11,037 bases of DNA from Actinomycetes bacterium (lineage in GTDB: Bacteria > Actinomycetota > Actinomycetes > Actinomycetales > Demequinaceae): assembly GCA_023432235.1 (NCBI GenBank), contig JAEYUX010000133.1, positions 1-11,037 of the forward strand. Reading direction: 5' to 3'. The number at the start of each line of letters is the position of its first letter. The stretch's first letter is position 1. Position numbers and translations under genes: made by a program. This document shows, one piece after another, positions 1-7,010 of this stretch. The notes below the pieces were generated by a model. The model was not told where the DNA came from. It worked only from the letters and a program-made list of their open reading frames with translations, and did not search any database.

Positions 1-350
1 ATCTGTTCGGTGGTGTGGGCACCTACATCAGCGAGCAACAGCGCGTCTTCGAGCTCTCGCCACGCGTCGTCGTCGAGTTCCCGTCGCCCAAAGAAGCCGG
101 CGAGCCGCGCTCCGAGCCCCGCGTTGAGGCGCGATCGGCGGCGATCAAATCGTTCAGTCGGCGCCTCCGGTGCATCATGTCCCGGCTTGGACGCTTGCTG
201 AACGACAGGTGGTGCGACAGGACGCGGGGCAGGTTTCTCTGTCCTTGCGCCACGGGCACGCCAGTAATAGCCGACGCTAGCAACTGCAATGAGAGCGGCG
301 ATGGCGACGACAATCGCGTCGGCTTCGCCGGGAATCCACGTGACATCCAC
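1..350 (-). CDS. ftsY: Signal recognition particle receptor FtsY, N-terminal part (cut by window edge)
   Basis: FtsY is the membrane-associated SRP receptor GTPase that docks ribosome–SRP complexes at the translocon. Only the first 116 codons are in the window. Residues about 10-28 form a hydrophobic segment followed by YYWRARGAR, the N-terminal membrane anchor common in actinobacterial FtsY. A Pro/Ala/Glu-rich linker follows, and then the start of the helical N domain (RLAGFFGRRELDDDAWRELE, then LLLADVGAHTTEQ), which matches the usual FtsY pattern of Glu-rich helix and ADVG motif. The GTPase G domain lies beyond the edge. The frame opens after a stop at 408-410, and GTG at 348-350 is the only reasonable start; there is no ATG. 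No clear Shine-Dalgarno is visible. It lies downstream of smc, the usual actinobacterial arrangement, but with a small membrane protein gene between them. Confidence 0.88.
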   Translation of the reverse strand, partial: MDVTWIPGEADAIVVAIAALIAVASVGYYWRARGARTEKPAPRPVAPPVVQQASKPGHDAPEAPTERFDRRRSRLNAGLGARLAGFFGRRELDDDAWRELEDALLLADVGAHTTEQ

Positions 351-411
351 AACAACAGTGTCCCAAACGCTCGCTATCCCCGTGTGCCGGGGCGCGCGCA
401 GAAGGACTCAG

Positions 412-684
412 TTAGGACGGGCGGGACATGACCCGTGCGCGGGCAATCTCGCCCGTCACGGTCACCTCGCGGCGGCGGGAATCGTCGAGCACCTCGACGA
501 GGCGCCAGTCACCTTCATCGCGCGGCACTGACGTGAAATTGTCGAGTCCCTGCTTGCGAGGAGCCAAGCCGAGGACCACGCGGAGGACGTGCGTACCCCG
601 TCCCTCTGCGGCAAATGCAATGCCGAAAGCGACAAAAGAGATGACAACACACCAGGCAAGCACATCGGCCATGTAACTAAACAT
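412..684 (-). CDS. Small single-pass membrane protein, function unknown
   Basis: This gene encodes 90 residues that I cannot assign to a family. After MFSYMADV comes one hydrophobic stretch (about residues 6-25, LAWCVVISFVAFGIAFAA). A basic segment (RGTHVLRVVLG, RKQG) follows, then a hydrophilic tail with likely beta-strand character (WRLVEVLDD, REVTVTGEI). The positive charges after the helix suggest a cytoplasmic C-terminus. ATG at 684 is chosen because GGAGG stands six bases upstream, the best Shine-Dalgarno in the window. The frame extends back to an ATG at 774, but that start has no such site. The gene lies 154 bases downstream of smc and 61 bases upstream of ftsY on the same strand, so co-transcription with ftsY is likely. 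A role in membrane targeting is only a guess from position. Confidence 0.72.
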   Translation of the reverse strand: MFSYMADVLAWCVVISFVAFGIAFAAEGRGTHVLRVVLGLAPRKQGLDNFTSVPRDEGDWRLVEVLDDSRRREVTVTGEIARARVMSRPS

Positions 685-690
685 GCTGGG

Positions 691-695
691 CCTCC
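691..695 (-). promoter_or_regulatory. Shine-Dalgarno of the small membrane protein gene
   Basis: GGAGG on the minus strand, six bases before the ATG at 684. It decides between the starts at 774, 684 and 672 in favour of 684. Confidence 0.7.
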
Positions 696-772
696 AGAAA
701 ACGGACAATTCGGACGTATCGTCTCGCCGTTGAGACCTGCGCGCAAACGCACCAAGGGCGCGTCGCACGCAC

Positions 773-778
773 ATCCTA
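773..778 (-). promoter_or_regulatory. Candidate -10 element for the small gene–ftsY unit
   Basis: TAGGAT on the minus strand fits the actinobacterial TAnnnT -10 pattern and lies in the 154-base gap after smc. No -35 is recognisable at 16-18 bases. If used, the transcript would have a leader of about 80 bases containing GTCTC-(6)-GAGAC (721-736). This is a weak prediction; read-through from smc is equally possible. Confidence 0.3.
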
Positions 779-838
779 GAACGCGATCGACGCTGTTCTC
801 GTTCCCAAATTGCCCAGTTTCGCCCGTCACCAGGGCCT

Positions 839-3800
839 TTATGAGGCGGCGTCTGGGCTGAGCCGCTGGCTCACCACCGTCGTCACGCCATCGCCGCGCA
901 TCGTGACGCCATAAAGCGCATCCGCTACTTCCATCGTCCGCTTCTGGTGCGTAATGACGATGAGCTGCGAGTCCTCGCGAAGTTCACGAATGATCTCGAG
1001 GAGCCGCCCAAGGTTCGTGTCGTCGAGTGCCGCCTCAACCTCATCCATCACGTAGAACGGGCTTGGTCGCGCCTTAAAGATCGACACGAGCATGGCGACG
1101 GCGGTCAGCGAGCGCTCACCTCCCGACAACAAGGAAAGGCGCTTCACCTTTTTTCCCGCAGGGCGCGCTTCAACGTCGACACCCGTCTCAAGCATGTTCT
1201 TGGGGTCGGTGAGCACCAATCGTCCCTCACCGCCAGGGAACAGCCGTGGGAAGACGTCATCAAACGCCTTCGCGGTGTCGGCGAAGGCCTCGGCGAAGAT
1301 CTGCTCAACACGCTGGTCAATTTCCGTCACGATGTCGAGAAGATCCTCGCGAGACTTCTTGAGGTCGGACAACTGATCCTGCAAGAACTTGTGTCGCTCC
1401 TCGAGCGCCGCGAACTCCTCAAGCGCGAGTGGGTTGACTTTGCCGAGTTGGCTCATCGCCCGCTCCGCCTGGCGTAGCCGCTTCTCCTGAATCTCGCGCA
1501 CGTAAGGCTCGGTGTGGATCTCACCCGCGTCGTCGGCCACAGGAACCTCATGCTGAGGCCCGTACTCCTCAACGAGTTGGTCCGGGTCCATTCCGAGTTC
1601 ATCAATCGCGCGCTGCTGAAGTTGCTCAAGCCGCACCTGTTGCTGAGCGCGCGCGACCTCGTCGCGGTGGGATTCGTCCGTCAGGCGGGCATATTCGCCA
1701 CTCAATTGATCGAGTTCGGTCCGCACCGCCGCGAGCGCCGAAGTCCGCTCAGAGCGGTGCGCCTCGACCTCGGCTCGAGCGTCGTCAGCCTTCGCGACGG
1801 CCTCGTCGATTCGTGGCAGTGTCGCGTGGACACCCGCAATGACATCGCGGGCTGCTTGCGCCTGACGCTCACGCCGCTGGGCTGCCAGTTCAGCACGCTC
1901 CCGCGCATCCCGCTCAGCCTCCACGGCCCGTTCCAGGCTTTCTGCGCGCGCTTCGAGGGCCCGTGCGCGCTCTTCAGCAGTGCGCAGTGCAAGGCGCGCT
2001 TCGGTCTCCCGCGCGCGGGCGAGCCGAGCGGCCTCTTCATCCTCGTCTCGGCGAATCTGTGCCGCCTTCGTGTCGGCCTCAGTTTGCTCGGGCTCCGCTT
2101 GTGCGGCCGCCAATCGCTCCACGAGGCCCGCAAGTTCTTCTTGGTCCGCGCCCACTCGCGCGACGGCTTCGTCGATCTGGCTCGCCAAGCGTTCCTCGTC
2201 AGCACGGGCCGCCCGGGCCGAGGCCGAGAGATGGCCGAGCTGTTCGGCAACGGCGGACATGCGAGCGTCGGACTCGTTGAGGCGGGCAAGCGTCGCATCG
2301 TGGACCTCTCGCGCCGCCTCTTCCGCATCCGATGCGGCGCGCAGCGCAAATTGCTTGCTCTCAGCGAGCCTGGCCGCTTCATCACGGTTGACACAGGCGT
2401 CGTCATAGGCCGCCTGGAGGTGCATGATGCTTGGCGCATCGCCTGCGCCGCCCGATGCGCTCGTGCCCCCAAGCACGTCGCCACGGCGAGTCGCTGCGAT
2501 GACATCGGGGTGCTTTGCGACAAGAGCCCGCGCCGCCGCGAGGTCATCGACAACGGCAACTCCGCTGAGAAGGTGGCGCACCGTTGCCGCGAGCGCGTCG
2601 GGTCCCTCGACAAGATACGACGCCCATGCGGCGCCCGTCGGGAGTGTTACCGACGGGTGCGACGGTGCGGCGGAGGGACTACCGACAACAAAGCGTGCGC
2701 GCCCCGCGTCCTCGTCACGAAGCCAGCGAATCGCATCGACCGCGTCATCCACCGAATCGACGGCGAGCGCTTCAGCGAGCGGACCCAGCGCCGCAGCGAT
2801 CGCGTCTTCGGCGCCGTCGCGAACATCAATGAGCGATGCGACCGTTCCTCGGACGAAGCGCACCCCCGATGCCAGCAGCTCACCGGCACCGTCACGACGA
2901 GCGAGCGAAAGGCTGAGCGCCTCGGCCTTGGCAGACCACGTTGCCTGCTCGTGCTCCGCTTGGCGCAGTTCGTCTCTCAGCGCCTCGAGCGCTGCCTTTG
3001 CCTCATCCCACGCGGCAACTGCTGCCTCGTGCGCCGCGTCAAGATCCTCTTCGCCACGCTCGACATCCACCACGGTGGTTTCGAGACGCTGAAACTCCGC
3101 CGTTGCGTCGTGCGCACGCTTTGTCGCGTCGTCTCGCGCCTCGCGCAACCGGCCAATCTCGGCTTCCATTGCTTCGATCCGTGAGCGGCGCGCCGCCACT
3201 TGGCCTGCGAGTCTTGCAACACCCTCGCGACGGTCCGCGACCGAGCGCAACAGGTTGGCCAGGTGCTTTTCTGACGCGACGGCGGCCGACTCAGCCTCGG
3301 CTCGGGCCGCGACGGCGACCTCGAGCGCGTCAGCCGCGGCACGGACCTCGGCGTCGAGTTCGGCCCGCGCACTCTGAGCACGGTCGAGTTGCTCTGCCAT
3401 TTCGACGAGGTCGGTCACCGGTTCGTTATCAACCGTCGATCCGAGCATCCGCACTCGGTCTTCCGCGAGCGCCCCAAGGTTGCGCAAGCGCTCCCGAATA
3501 GACGACAAGCGGTAGTAGACGTCGTTGGCTTTGCTCAGTGCAGGCGTCGCCTCTGCGGCGAGACGCTCGAGTTCGGCGATCTTGGCGCGCGATGCGGCAA
3601 GTGACGTCTCGACCGCTTCACGGCGCTCGATGAGCGCGGACTCGTCGGCCTTGTCCTTAGCAATCGACTGCGACAGCGTCGCGATGTCGTCCGCGAGGAG
3701 GCGTGAACGCGCGTCGCGCACCTGCGCCTGAATTGTCTGTGCCTGGCGCGCCACTTCCGCTTGCTTCCCGAGCGGACCCAACTGGCGGCGAATCTCTGCC

Positions 3801-4384
3801 GTGAGGTCTTGCACTCGCGTCACATTGCCTTGCATCGCATCGAGCTTGCGAAGCGCCTTCTCTTTGCGGCGGCGATGCTTGAGAATGCCCGCGGCCTCCT
3901 CGATGAAATACCGACGCTCTTCGGGGGTAGCGCGAAGAACAGCATCGAGCTGTCCCTGACCCACAATGACGTGCATCTCGCGGCCAAGGCCCGAATCCGA
4001 GAGGAGATCTTGGATATCGAGCAGACGGCAGGGCGTGCCATTGATCGCGTACTCGGAGCCGCCGGAACGGAACAGGGTGCGACTGATCGTCACTTCCGTG
4101 TACTCGATCGGGAGTGCGCCATCCGAGTTGTCGATCGTGAGAGCGACCTCCGCGCGGCCCAACGGTGGACGCCCGGCTGTCCCCGCAAAGATGACGTCGG
4201 CCATATTGCCGCCGCGCAGGGTCTTGGCGCCCTGCTCACCCATCACCCAGGCGAGCGCATCAACGACGTTTGACTTACCCGAGCCATTTGGGCCCACCAC
4301 GCATGTGATACCCGGCTCGAACTCAAGAGTCGTCGCCGACGCGAAGGACTTGAATCCCCTCAGCGTCAACGTCTTGAGATGCAC
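839..4384 (-). CDS. smc: Chromosome partition/condensation protein Smc
   Basis: Smc is the ATPase core of the SMC–ScpA–ScpB (condensin-like) complex that organises and helps segregate the chromosome. The 1181 residues are the normal length. In order: N-terminal head with HLKTLTLRGFKSF, Walker A GPNGSGKS (31-38) and Q-loop GQGQ (142-145); first coiled coil (about 170-500); hinge (about 505-655), ending near RRGDVLGG; second coiled coil, rich in Ala/Glu/Arg; C-terminal head with signature LSGGERS (from 1086) and Walker B FYVMDEVEAALDD, then the His of VITHQKRT. All ATPase motifs are intact. The start is GTG at 4384, where similarity to other Smc proteins begins; the frame runs open to 4588, but that part overlaps the upstream gene and looks non-coding. 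There is no Shine-Dalgarno. TAGACT lies seven bases before GTG, so the mRNA is probably leaderless. Confidence 0.97.
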   Translation of the reverse strand: MHLKTLTLRGFKSFASATTLEFEPGITCVVGPNGSGKSNVVDALAWVMGEQGAKTLRGGNMADVIFAGTAGRPPLGRAEVALTIDNSDGALPIEYTEVTISRTLFRSGGSEYAINGTPCRLLDIQDLLSDSGLGREMHVIVGQGQLDAVLRATPEERRYFIEEAAGILKHRRRKEKALRKLDAMQGNVTRVQDLTAEIRRQLGPLGKQAEVARQAQTIQAQVRDARSRLLADDIATLSQSIAKDKADESALIERREAVETSLAASRAKIAELERLAAEATPALSKANDVYYRLSSIRERLRNLGALAEDRVRMLGSTVDNEPVTDLVEMAEQLDRAQSARAELDAEVRAAADALEVAVAARAEAESAAVASEKHLANLLRSVADRREGVARLAGQVAARRSRIEAMEAEIGRLREARDDATKRAHDATAEFQRLETTVVDVERGEEDLDAAHEAAVAAWDEAKAALEALRDELRQAEHEQATWSAKAEALSLSLARRDGAGELLASGVRFVRGTVASLIDVRDGAEDAIAAALGPLAEALAVDSVDDAVDAIRWLRDEDAGRARFVVGSPSAAPSHPSVTLPTGAAWASYLVEGPDALAATVRHLLSGVAVVDDLAAARALVAKHPDVIAATRRGDVLGGTSASGGAGDAPSIMHLQAAYDDACVNRDEAARLAESKQFALRAASDAEEAAREVHDATLARLNESDARMSAVAEQLGHLSASARAARADEERLASQIDEAVARVGADQEELAGLVERLAAAQAEPEQTEADTKAAQIRRDEDEEAARLARARETEARLALRTAEERARALEARAESLERAVEAERDARERAELAAQRRERQAQAARDVIAGVHATLPRIDEAVAKADDARAEVEAHRSERTSALAAVRTELDQLSGEYARLTDESHRDEVARAQQQVRLEQLQQRAIDELGMDPDQLVEEYGPQHEVPVADDAGEIHTEPYVREIQEKRLRQAERAMSQLGKVNPLALEEFAALEERHKFLQDQLSDLKKSREDLLDIVTEIDQRVEQIFAEAFADTAKAFDDVFPRLFPGGEGRLVLTDPKNMLETGVDVEARPAGKKVKRLSLLSGGERSLTAVAMLVSIFKARPSPFYVMDEVEAALDDTNLGRLLEIIRELREDSQLIVITHQKRTMEVADALYGVTMRGDGVTTVVSQRLSPDAAS

Positions 4385-4391
4385 GGTGGCG

Positions 4392-4397
4392 AGTCTA
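4392..4397 (-). promoter_or_regulatory. -10 element of smc, probable leaderless transcript
   Basis: TAGACT on the minus strand, followed by seven bases and the GTG start of smc. This spacing would place the transcription start at or next to the start codon. No -35 consensus is seen upstream, and no Shine-Dalgarno exists in the 53-base gap. Confidence 0.5.
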
Positions 4398-4437
4398 GTG
4401 AAGTGAGCCGCGTGAAAGGGCGCCGACGCACAGCGTC

Positions 4438-5025
4438 TCAGGCAGGCTTGTCCATATCGACTGCCTCGACTGACGGGTCGGCGTGGTGCGCCTGAACGAG
4501 TAGTGCCTGCCGCTTCGCGCCCCAGTAGTCCATGATCGCGAACAGCACACCCGAGATCACAAAGGTGAAGTGCAGACCAATACGCCACCCAATTGCCTCG
4601 TAGTCCGCTTTCCCGCCCGAATGCTCGACAGCGACAAAGTCCTTGAGGAGCAAGATGACGGAGATCGCCACGAGGGACCCAATGAGCTTCATCTTGAGGC
4701 CGGAGAAGTCAACGTGACCCATCCACGACGGACGGTCAACCGAATCCTCGGAAGCCGCCATCTTTGAGACGAAGTTCTCGTAGCCGGCGAAGATGACGAT
4801 GATGATGAGGTTACCGAGGAGCGCGATGTCGATCAGCGACAGGATGTCAACCGTGACGTCATCGACCGGTGCGTCGATGGAAAAGTGCGACACGAGCTTC
4901 CACAGCGCGACAAAGAACTTGAGGGCGACAATGACGAGGCCGACAACGAGCCCGACGTAAAGCGGGGCCAGTAGCCACCGGCTCGCAAAAAGGGCTCGTT
5001 CTAGACGATCTTCAATAGCAGACAC
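4438..5025 (-). CDS. UPF0114 (YqhA/TIGR00645-like) inner-membrane protein
   Basis: This protein belongs to the uncharacterised UPF0114 family, of which E. coli YqhA is the best known member; no biochemical role is established. The family hallmarks are FASRWLLAP near the N-terminus, SLIDIALLGN followed by FAGYENFVS, and HVDFSGLKMKLIGSLVAIS. Four hydrophobic segments are visible at about residues 16-45, 58-78, 107-127 and 142-165, with a short hydrophilic tail ending DKPA. From GTG at 5025 the protein has 195 residues, and its first residues then align with the family's usual start just before the E-R-x-L-x-x-A-x-x-ASRW motif. A TTG at 5052 would add nine residues; neither start has a good Shine-Dalgarno. 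It lies 52 bases downstream of ndk with no terminator between, so co-transcription with ndk is likely. Confidence 0.9.
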   Translation of the reverse strand: MSAIEDRLERALFASRWLLAPLYVGLVVGLVIVALKFFVALWKLVSHFSIDAPVDDVTVDILSLIDIALLGNLIIIVIFAGYENFVSKMAASEDSVDRPSWMGHVDFSGLKMKLIGSLVAISVILLLKDFVAVEHSGGKADYEAIGWRIGLHFTFVISGVLFAIMDYWGAKRQALLVQAHHADPSVEAVDMDKPA

Positions 5026-5077
5026 GCGGTACTCGGTTTCTATTGGGGACAAGTGCCGCGGGTGCGACGCGGAAATA

Positions 5078-5497
5078 TTACAAGCCTGGGAACCAGATGC
5101 CGATCTCGCGCTCTGCGGACTCGGTGCTGTCCGAACCGTGGACGATGTTCTGAATGACCTTGGTGCTCCACTGGCGAGCCAAGTCCCCGCGAATCGTGCC
5201 GGGAGCGGCCACCGTCGGATCGGTGGCGCCTGCCAGAGAACGGAAGCCCTCGATCACGCGCTCGCCCTCGGCGACCACGGCCAGCGTCGGCCCTGACAGC
5301 ATGAAGTCCACGAGCGGCTCATAGAACGGCTTGCCCACGTGCTCTGCGTAGTGCTCCGAGAGGAGCTCCGGCGTTGCCGTGCGCAGCTCAACGGCGACGA
5401 GGCGATAGCCCTTCGCCTCCACGCGGCGCAAGACTTCGCCGCTCAGACCACGTGCGACGCCATCGGGCTTGACCAAGATGAGAGTGCGTTCCGTCAT
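5078..5497 (-). CDS. ndk: Nucleoside-diphosphate kinase
   Basis: Ndk transfers the gamma-phosphate of ATP to nucleoside diphosphates through a phospho-histidine, balancing (d)NTP pools in the cytoplasm. The 139 residues cover the whole family: RTLILVKPDGV with Lys10, Tyr50 in SEHYAEH, KPFYEPLVDFMLSGP, GTIRGD (99-104) and the active-site motif NIVHGSDS with the catalytic His120, ending WFPGL. Between GTIRGD and NIVHGSDS there are about four residues more than in the M. tuberculosis enzyme as I remember it; the same spacing is, to my recollection, common in Micrococcales. The ATG start has no Shine-Dalgarno but has TAGGCT six bases upstream, which suggests a leaderless mRNA. It probably heads a unit with the UPF0114 gene. 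Confidence 0.97.
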   Translation of the reverse strand: MTERTLILVKPDGVARGLSGEVLRRVEAKGYRLVAVELRTATPELLSEHYAEHVGKPFYEPLVDFMLSGPTLAVVAEGERVIEGFRSLAGATDPTVAAPGTIRGDLARQWSTKVIQNIVHGSDSTESAEREIGIWFPGL

Positions 5498-5503
5498 GGC
5501 GCG

Positions 5504-5509
5504 AGCCTA
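5504..5509 (-). promoter_or_regulatory. -10 element of ndk, probable leaderless transcript
   Basis: TAGGCT on the minus strand, then CGCGCC and the ATG of ndk. The six-base gap puts the transcription start at the A of ATG. No purine-rich ribosome binding site and no clear -35 are visible. Confidence 0.5.
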
Positions 5510-5521
5510 GCGGTGTGTTGC

Positions 5522-5547
5522 CCTGTGAATCACCGTGAGGTGACAGG
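5522..5547. repeat. Imperfect dyad between the divergent ndk and apt genes
   Basis: CCTGT, four unpaired bases, CACC, GTGA loop, GGTG, ACAGG: the two arms pair to give nine base pairs with a GAAT bulge on one side. The inner part TCACC-GTGA-GGTGA (5530-5543) is perfect. It lies in the 89-base gap between divergent start codons, where it could be an operator. It could also be chance in GC-rich DNA. Confidence 0.3.
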
Positions 5548-5574
5548 TCCTGACGGATGCCTCAGATGTCGTGC

Positions 5575-5586
5575 CAGGATGAGCGC
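5575..5586 (+). promoter_or_regulatory. Start region of apt: AGGA Shine-Dalgarno or CAGGAT -10 element
   Basis: CAGGAT ends six bases before the ATG at 5587, the same spacing as the -10 elements of ndk and the beta-helix gene. The same bases contain AGGA seven bases before the ATG, so they can also be read as a Shine-Dalgarno. The sequence does not separate the two readings. Either one supports 5587 as the start. Confidence 0.4.
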
Positions 5587-6093
5587 ATGATCTCGCTGGA
5601 CGACTTCGACACCTTTCCCGACTTCCCCGTCGAGGGCGTGCTTTTCTACGACATCGCCCCGATCCTTGCGTCACCCGCACTTTTTCGCTCGGCGTGTGAT
5701 GCGCTGACGCCAGCGGATGCGGACAGCGTCGATCTCATCGCGGGAGTTGACGCGCGTGGCTTCATCTTTGCTCCTGTCATCGCCCAGGACTTGGGCGTGG
5801 GCATGACGATGGTGCGCAAGAAGGGAAAGCTGCCCGGCGAGCTCCTTGAGGCAGACGCGACCATCGAATACGGCGCTTCCGAACTCACTCTCAACCCCAA
5901 TGGCGTTGCTGGCAAGCGCGTTCTTGTCATCGACGACGTGCTCGCAACAGGAGGCACTGCGCGCGCCGTGGCCGACCTGCTTAAGCGTGGGGGCGCGGCG
6001 TCGGTGTCCTTTGCGTTCTTGCTTGAGATTGGTGCGCTACCCGGCCGCGAGGCTCTCGCGGGCTATTCAGTGCACTCGGCTCTCGTTGTCTAG
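5587..6093 (+). CDS. apt: Adenine phosphoribosyltransferase
   Basis: Apt makes AMP from adenine and PRPP (purine salvage, cytoplasm). The 168 residues are the usual length for the family. Motifs in order: FPVEGVLFYDI (13-23), the APRT N-terminal signature; GVDARGF (53-59), the counterpart of the usual G-[IV]-E-[AS]-R-G-F; RKKGKLPGE (77-85), the flexible catalytic loop; IEYGASEL; and the PRPP-binding loop VLVIDDVLATGGT (112-124). No key residue is missing. ATG at 5587 is preferred over one at 5557 because it gives the family N-terminus (MISLDDF) and has AGGA/CAGGAT upstream. The gene is divergent from ndk and converges on the four-helix membrane protein gene with only 27 bases between their stops. 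In many actinobacteria apt sits with secDF and relA instead. Confidence 0.96.
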   Translation: MISLDDFDTFPDFPVEGVLFYDIAPILASPALFRSACDALTPADADSVDLIAGVDARGFIFAPVIAQDLGVGMTMVRKKGKLPGELLEADATIEYGASELTLNPNGVAGKRVLVIDDVLATGGTARAVADLLKRGGAASVSFAFLLEIGALPGREALAGYSVHSALVV

Positions 6094-6120
6094 TCGGCGA
6101 CGCACGACGATTCGCGACAC

Positions 6121-6615
6121 TTAGGCGGGCTTGTCGGCCGCCTCGGGTGCGTGGACGTGCTTATAGCCGGGTGCCCACCGCACAGCGAGCAGGACGAGCG
6201 GGATGAGCACGAACGATGCGGCAACCACCTGGAAGGCGATGTAGCCCCAGTGCACGTGGATGAGCACCGTTTCTTGAATACGGAGCCAACCTGAGTGCGT
6301 GGCGAGAGCCCAGATCATCGCGGCCCCACCCACGCAGAGCACTGACAAGAGCAGCCACACGGGCGCCTGAGGAGTGCGCGGGTTCTCCCGCAAATAACGC
6401 GCCCACCGCCACATCCCAAAGAACGTGGCAAGGAACACCAGCACGAGGCCCACAAACAAAGAGATCGTCACGGCGAGAGGCGCCTTGCCGTCGTCCTGCC
6501 CCAGCGTCGTCGCCAAATTGACGAGCGCGAGCCGTTCGAGTGAATAGAAAGCCATCGACAGCCCAAGGACGCCAACAGCAATCAGCCCGCCCGTACGCCA
6601 GAGGAACCGGCTCAC
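6121..6615 (-). CDS. Four-helix membrane protein, function unknown, coupled to DUF4233
   Basis: This gene encodes 164 residues I do not recognise. Four hydrophobic segments are visible: about 9-25 (LIAVGVLGLSMAFYSL), 46-68 (VTISLFVGLVLVFLATFFGM), 84-102 (VWLLLSVLCVGGAAMIWAL) and 123-145 (IAFQVVAASFVLIPLVLLAV). Basic residues (RWARYLRE) follow the second helix. A His-containing segment (LIHVHWGY) precedes the fourth, and KHVHAPEAADKPA forms the tail. The start is GTG at 6615: it overlaps the DUF4233 stop by four bases (GTGA) and has AAGGAG seven bases upstream. The open frame to 6855 runs inside DUF4233 and is not coding. It is the last gene of the folC operon, facing apt. Position suggests constitutive co-expression with folC; no function can be inferred. 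Confidence 0.85.
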   Translation of the reverse strand: MSRFLWRTGGLIAVGVLGLSMAFYSLERLALVNLATTLGQDDGKAPLAVTISLFVGLVLVFLATFFGMWRWARYLRENPRTPQAPVWLLLSVLCVGGAAMIWALATHSGWLRIQETVLIHVHWGYIAFQVVAASFVLIPLVLLAVRWAPGYKHVHAPEAADKPA

Positions 6616-7010
6616 TCGGCATCTCCTTCGGTCACCGCGCGCTCGGCGCGTTCCCTGTCGATCCTCGAACCCAACCGTACTCCCAGGGCATAGACGCCCA
6701 AGAACATGACGCCCACGACTGCGATTGCCACCTCCAGCACACCCGCCGCAATGAGGGGAAGGTGGAGGAGCCAGCCAAGGATTCGACCCCAGCGGCGCTT
6801 GGCTGCCCCTGAGGCAATGACAAAGAGGATTGCGAGTACGCCACCTGCCGCCCACACAAGACCTGCGTCGACGTCAAGCTGTCCTCCCCTTCCGAGCCCC
6901 CACAGGACAAGGGTCGCGAACAGCGTGGCGAACGCCTCGAACAACAGGGTGGCTTGGGTGAAGGTGACGAGCGCAGAACGAGGAGGCTTTGCCACAGACG
7001 GCGTTGTCAC
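6612..7010 (-). CDS. DUF4233 membrane protein
   Basis: DUF4233 proteins are small actinobacterial membrane proteins of unknown function that are nearly always encoded directly after folC, as here. The 132 residues show three hydrophobic blocks: about 19-40 (LLFEAFATLFATLVLWGL), 48-67 (GLVWAAGGVLAILFVIASG) and a long one at 76-113 with GWLLHLPLIAAG. The conserved C-terminal signature of the family follows, ALGVRLGSRIDRERAER. The start is GTG at 7010: it overlaps the folC stop by four bases (GTGA) and has AAGGA seven bases upstream, so translation is coupled to folC. The next gene in turn overlaps its stop. Confidence 0.92.
   Translation of the reverse strand: MTTPSVAKPPRSALVTFTQATLLFEAFATLFATLVLWGLGRGGQLDVDAGLVWAAGGVLAILFVIASGAAKRRWGRILGWLLHLPLIAAGVLEVAIAVVGVMFLGVYALGVRLGSRIDRERAERAVTEGDAE
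6623..6628 (-). promoter_or_regulatory. Shine-Dalgarno of the four-helix membrane protein gene
   Basis: AAGGAG on the minus strand, inside the last codons of the DUF4233 gene, seven bases before GTG 6615. It fixes that start. Confidence 0.7.

Noticed and set aside
462..830. Open minus-strand frame across the smc–small gene gap
   Set aside because: It overlaps most of the small membrane protein gene in another frame, lacks a ribosome binding site and resembles no protein I know.
1514..3184. Long plus-strand open frame (556 codons) opposite smc
   Set aside because: It is antisense to the well-conserved Smc coiled coil and hinge, its protein is Arg/Cys-rich with no recognisable domain, and such frames are expected opposite GC-rich genes.
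4385..4588. N-terminal extension of Smc to an upstream ATG
   Set aside because: It overlaps the UPF0114 gene, contains Cys/Arg-rich low-complexity sequence, and Smc similarity begins exactly at GTG 4384.
6094..6120. Bidirectional terminator between convergent apt and the four-helix gene
   Set aside because: The 27-base gap contains no stem longer than about four base pairs and no T-run.
6616..6855. Extension of the four-helix protein into the DUF4233 gene
   Set aside because: The extra sequence is out of frame with DUF4233 and has no membrane or domain character; GTG 6615 has a strong Shine-Dalgarno.
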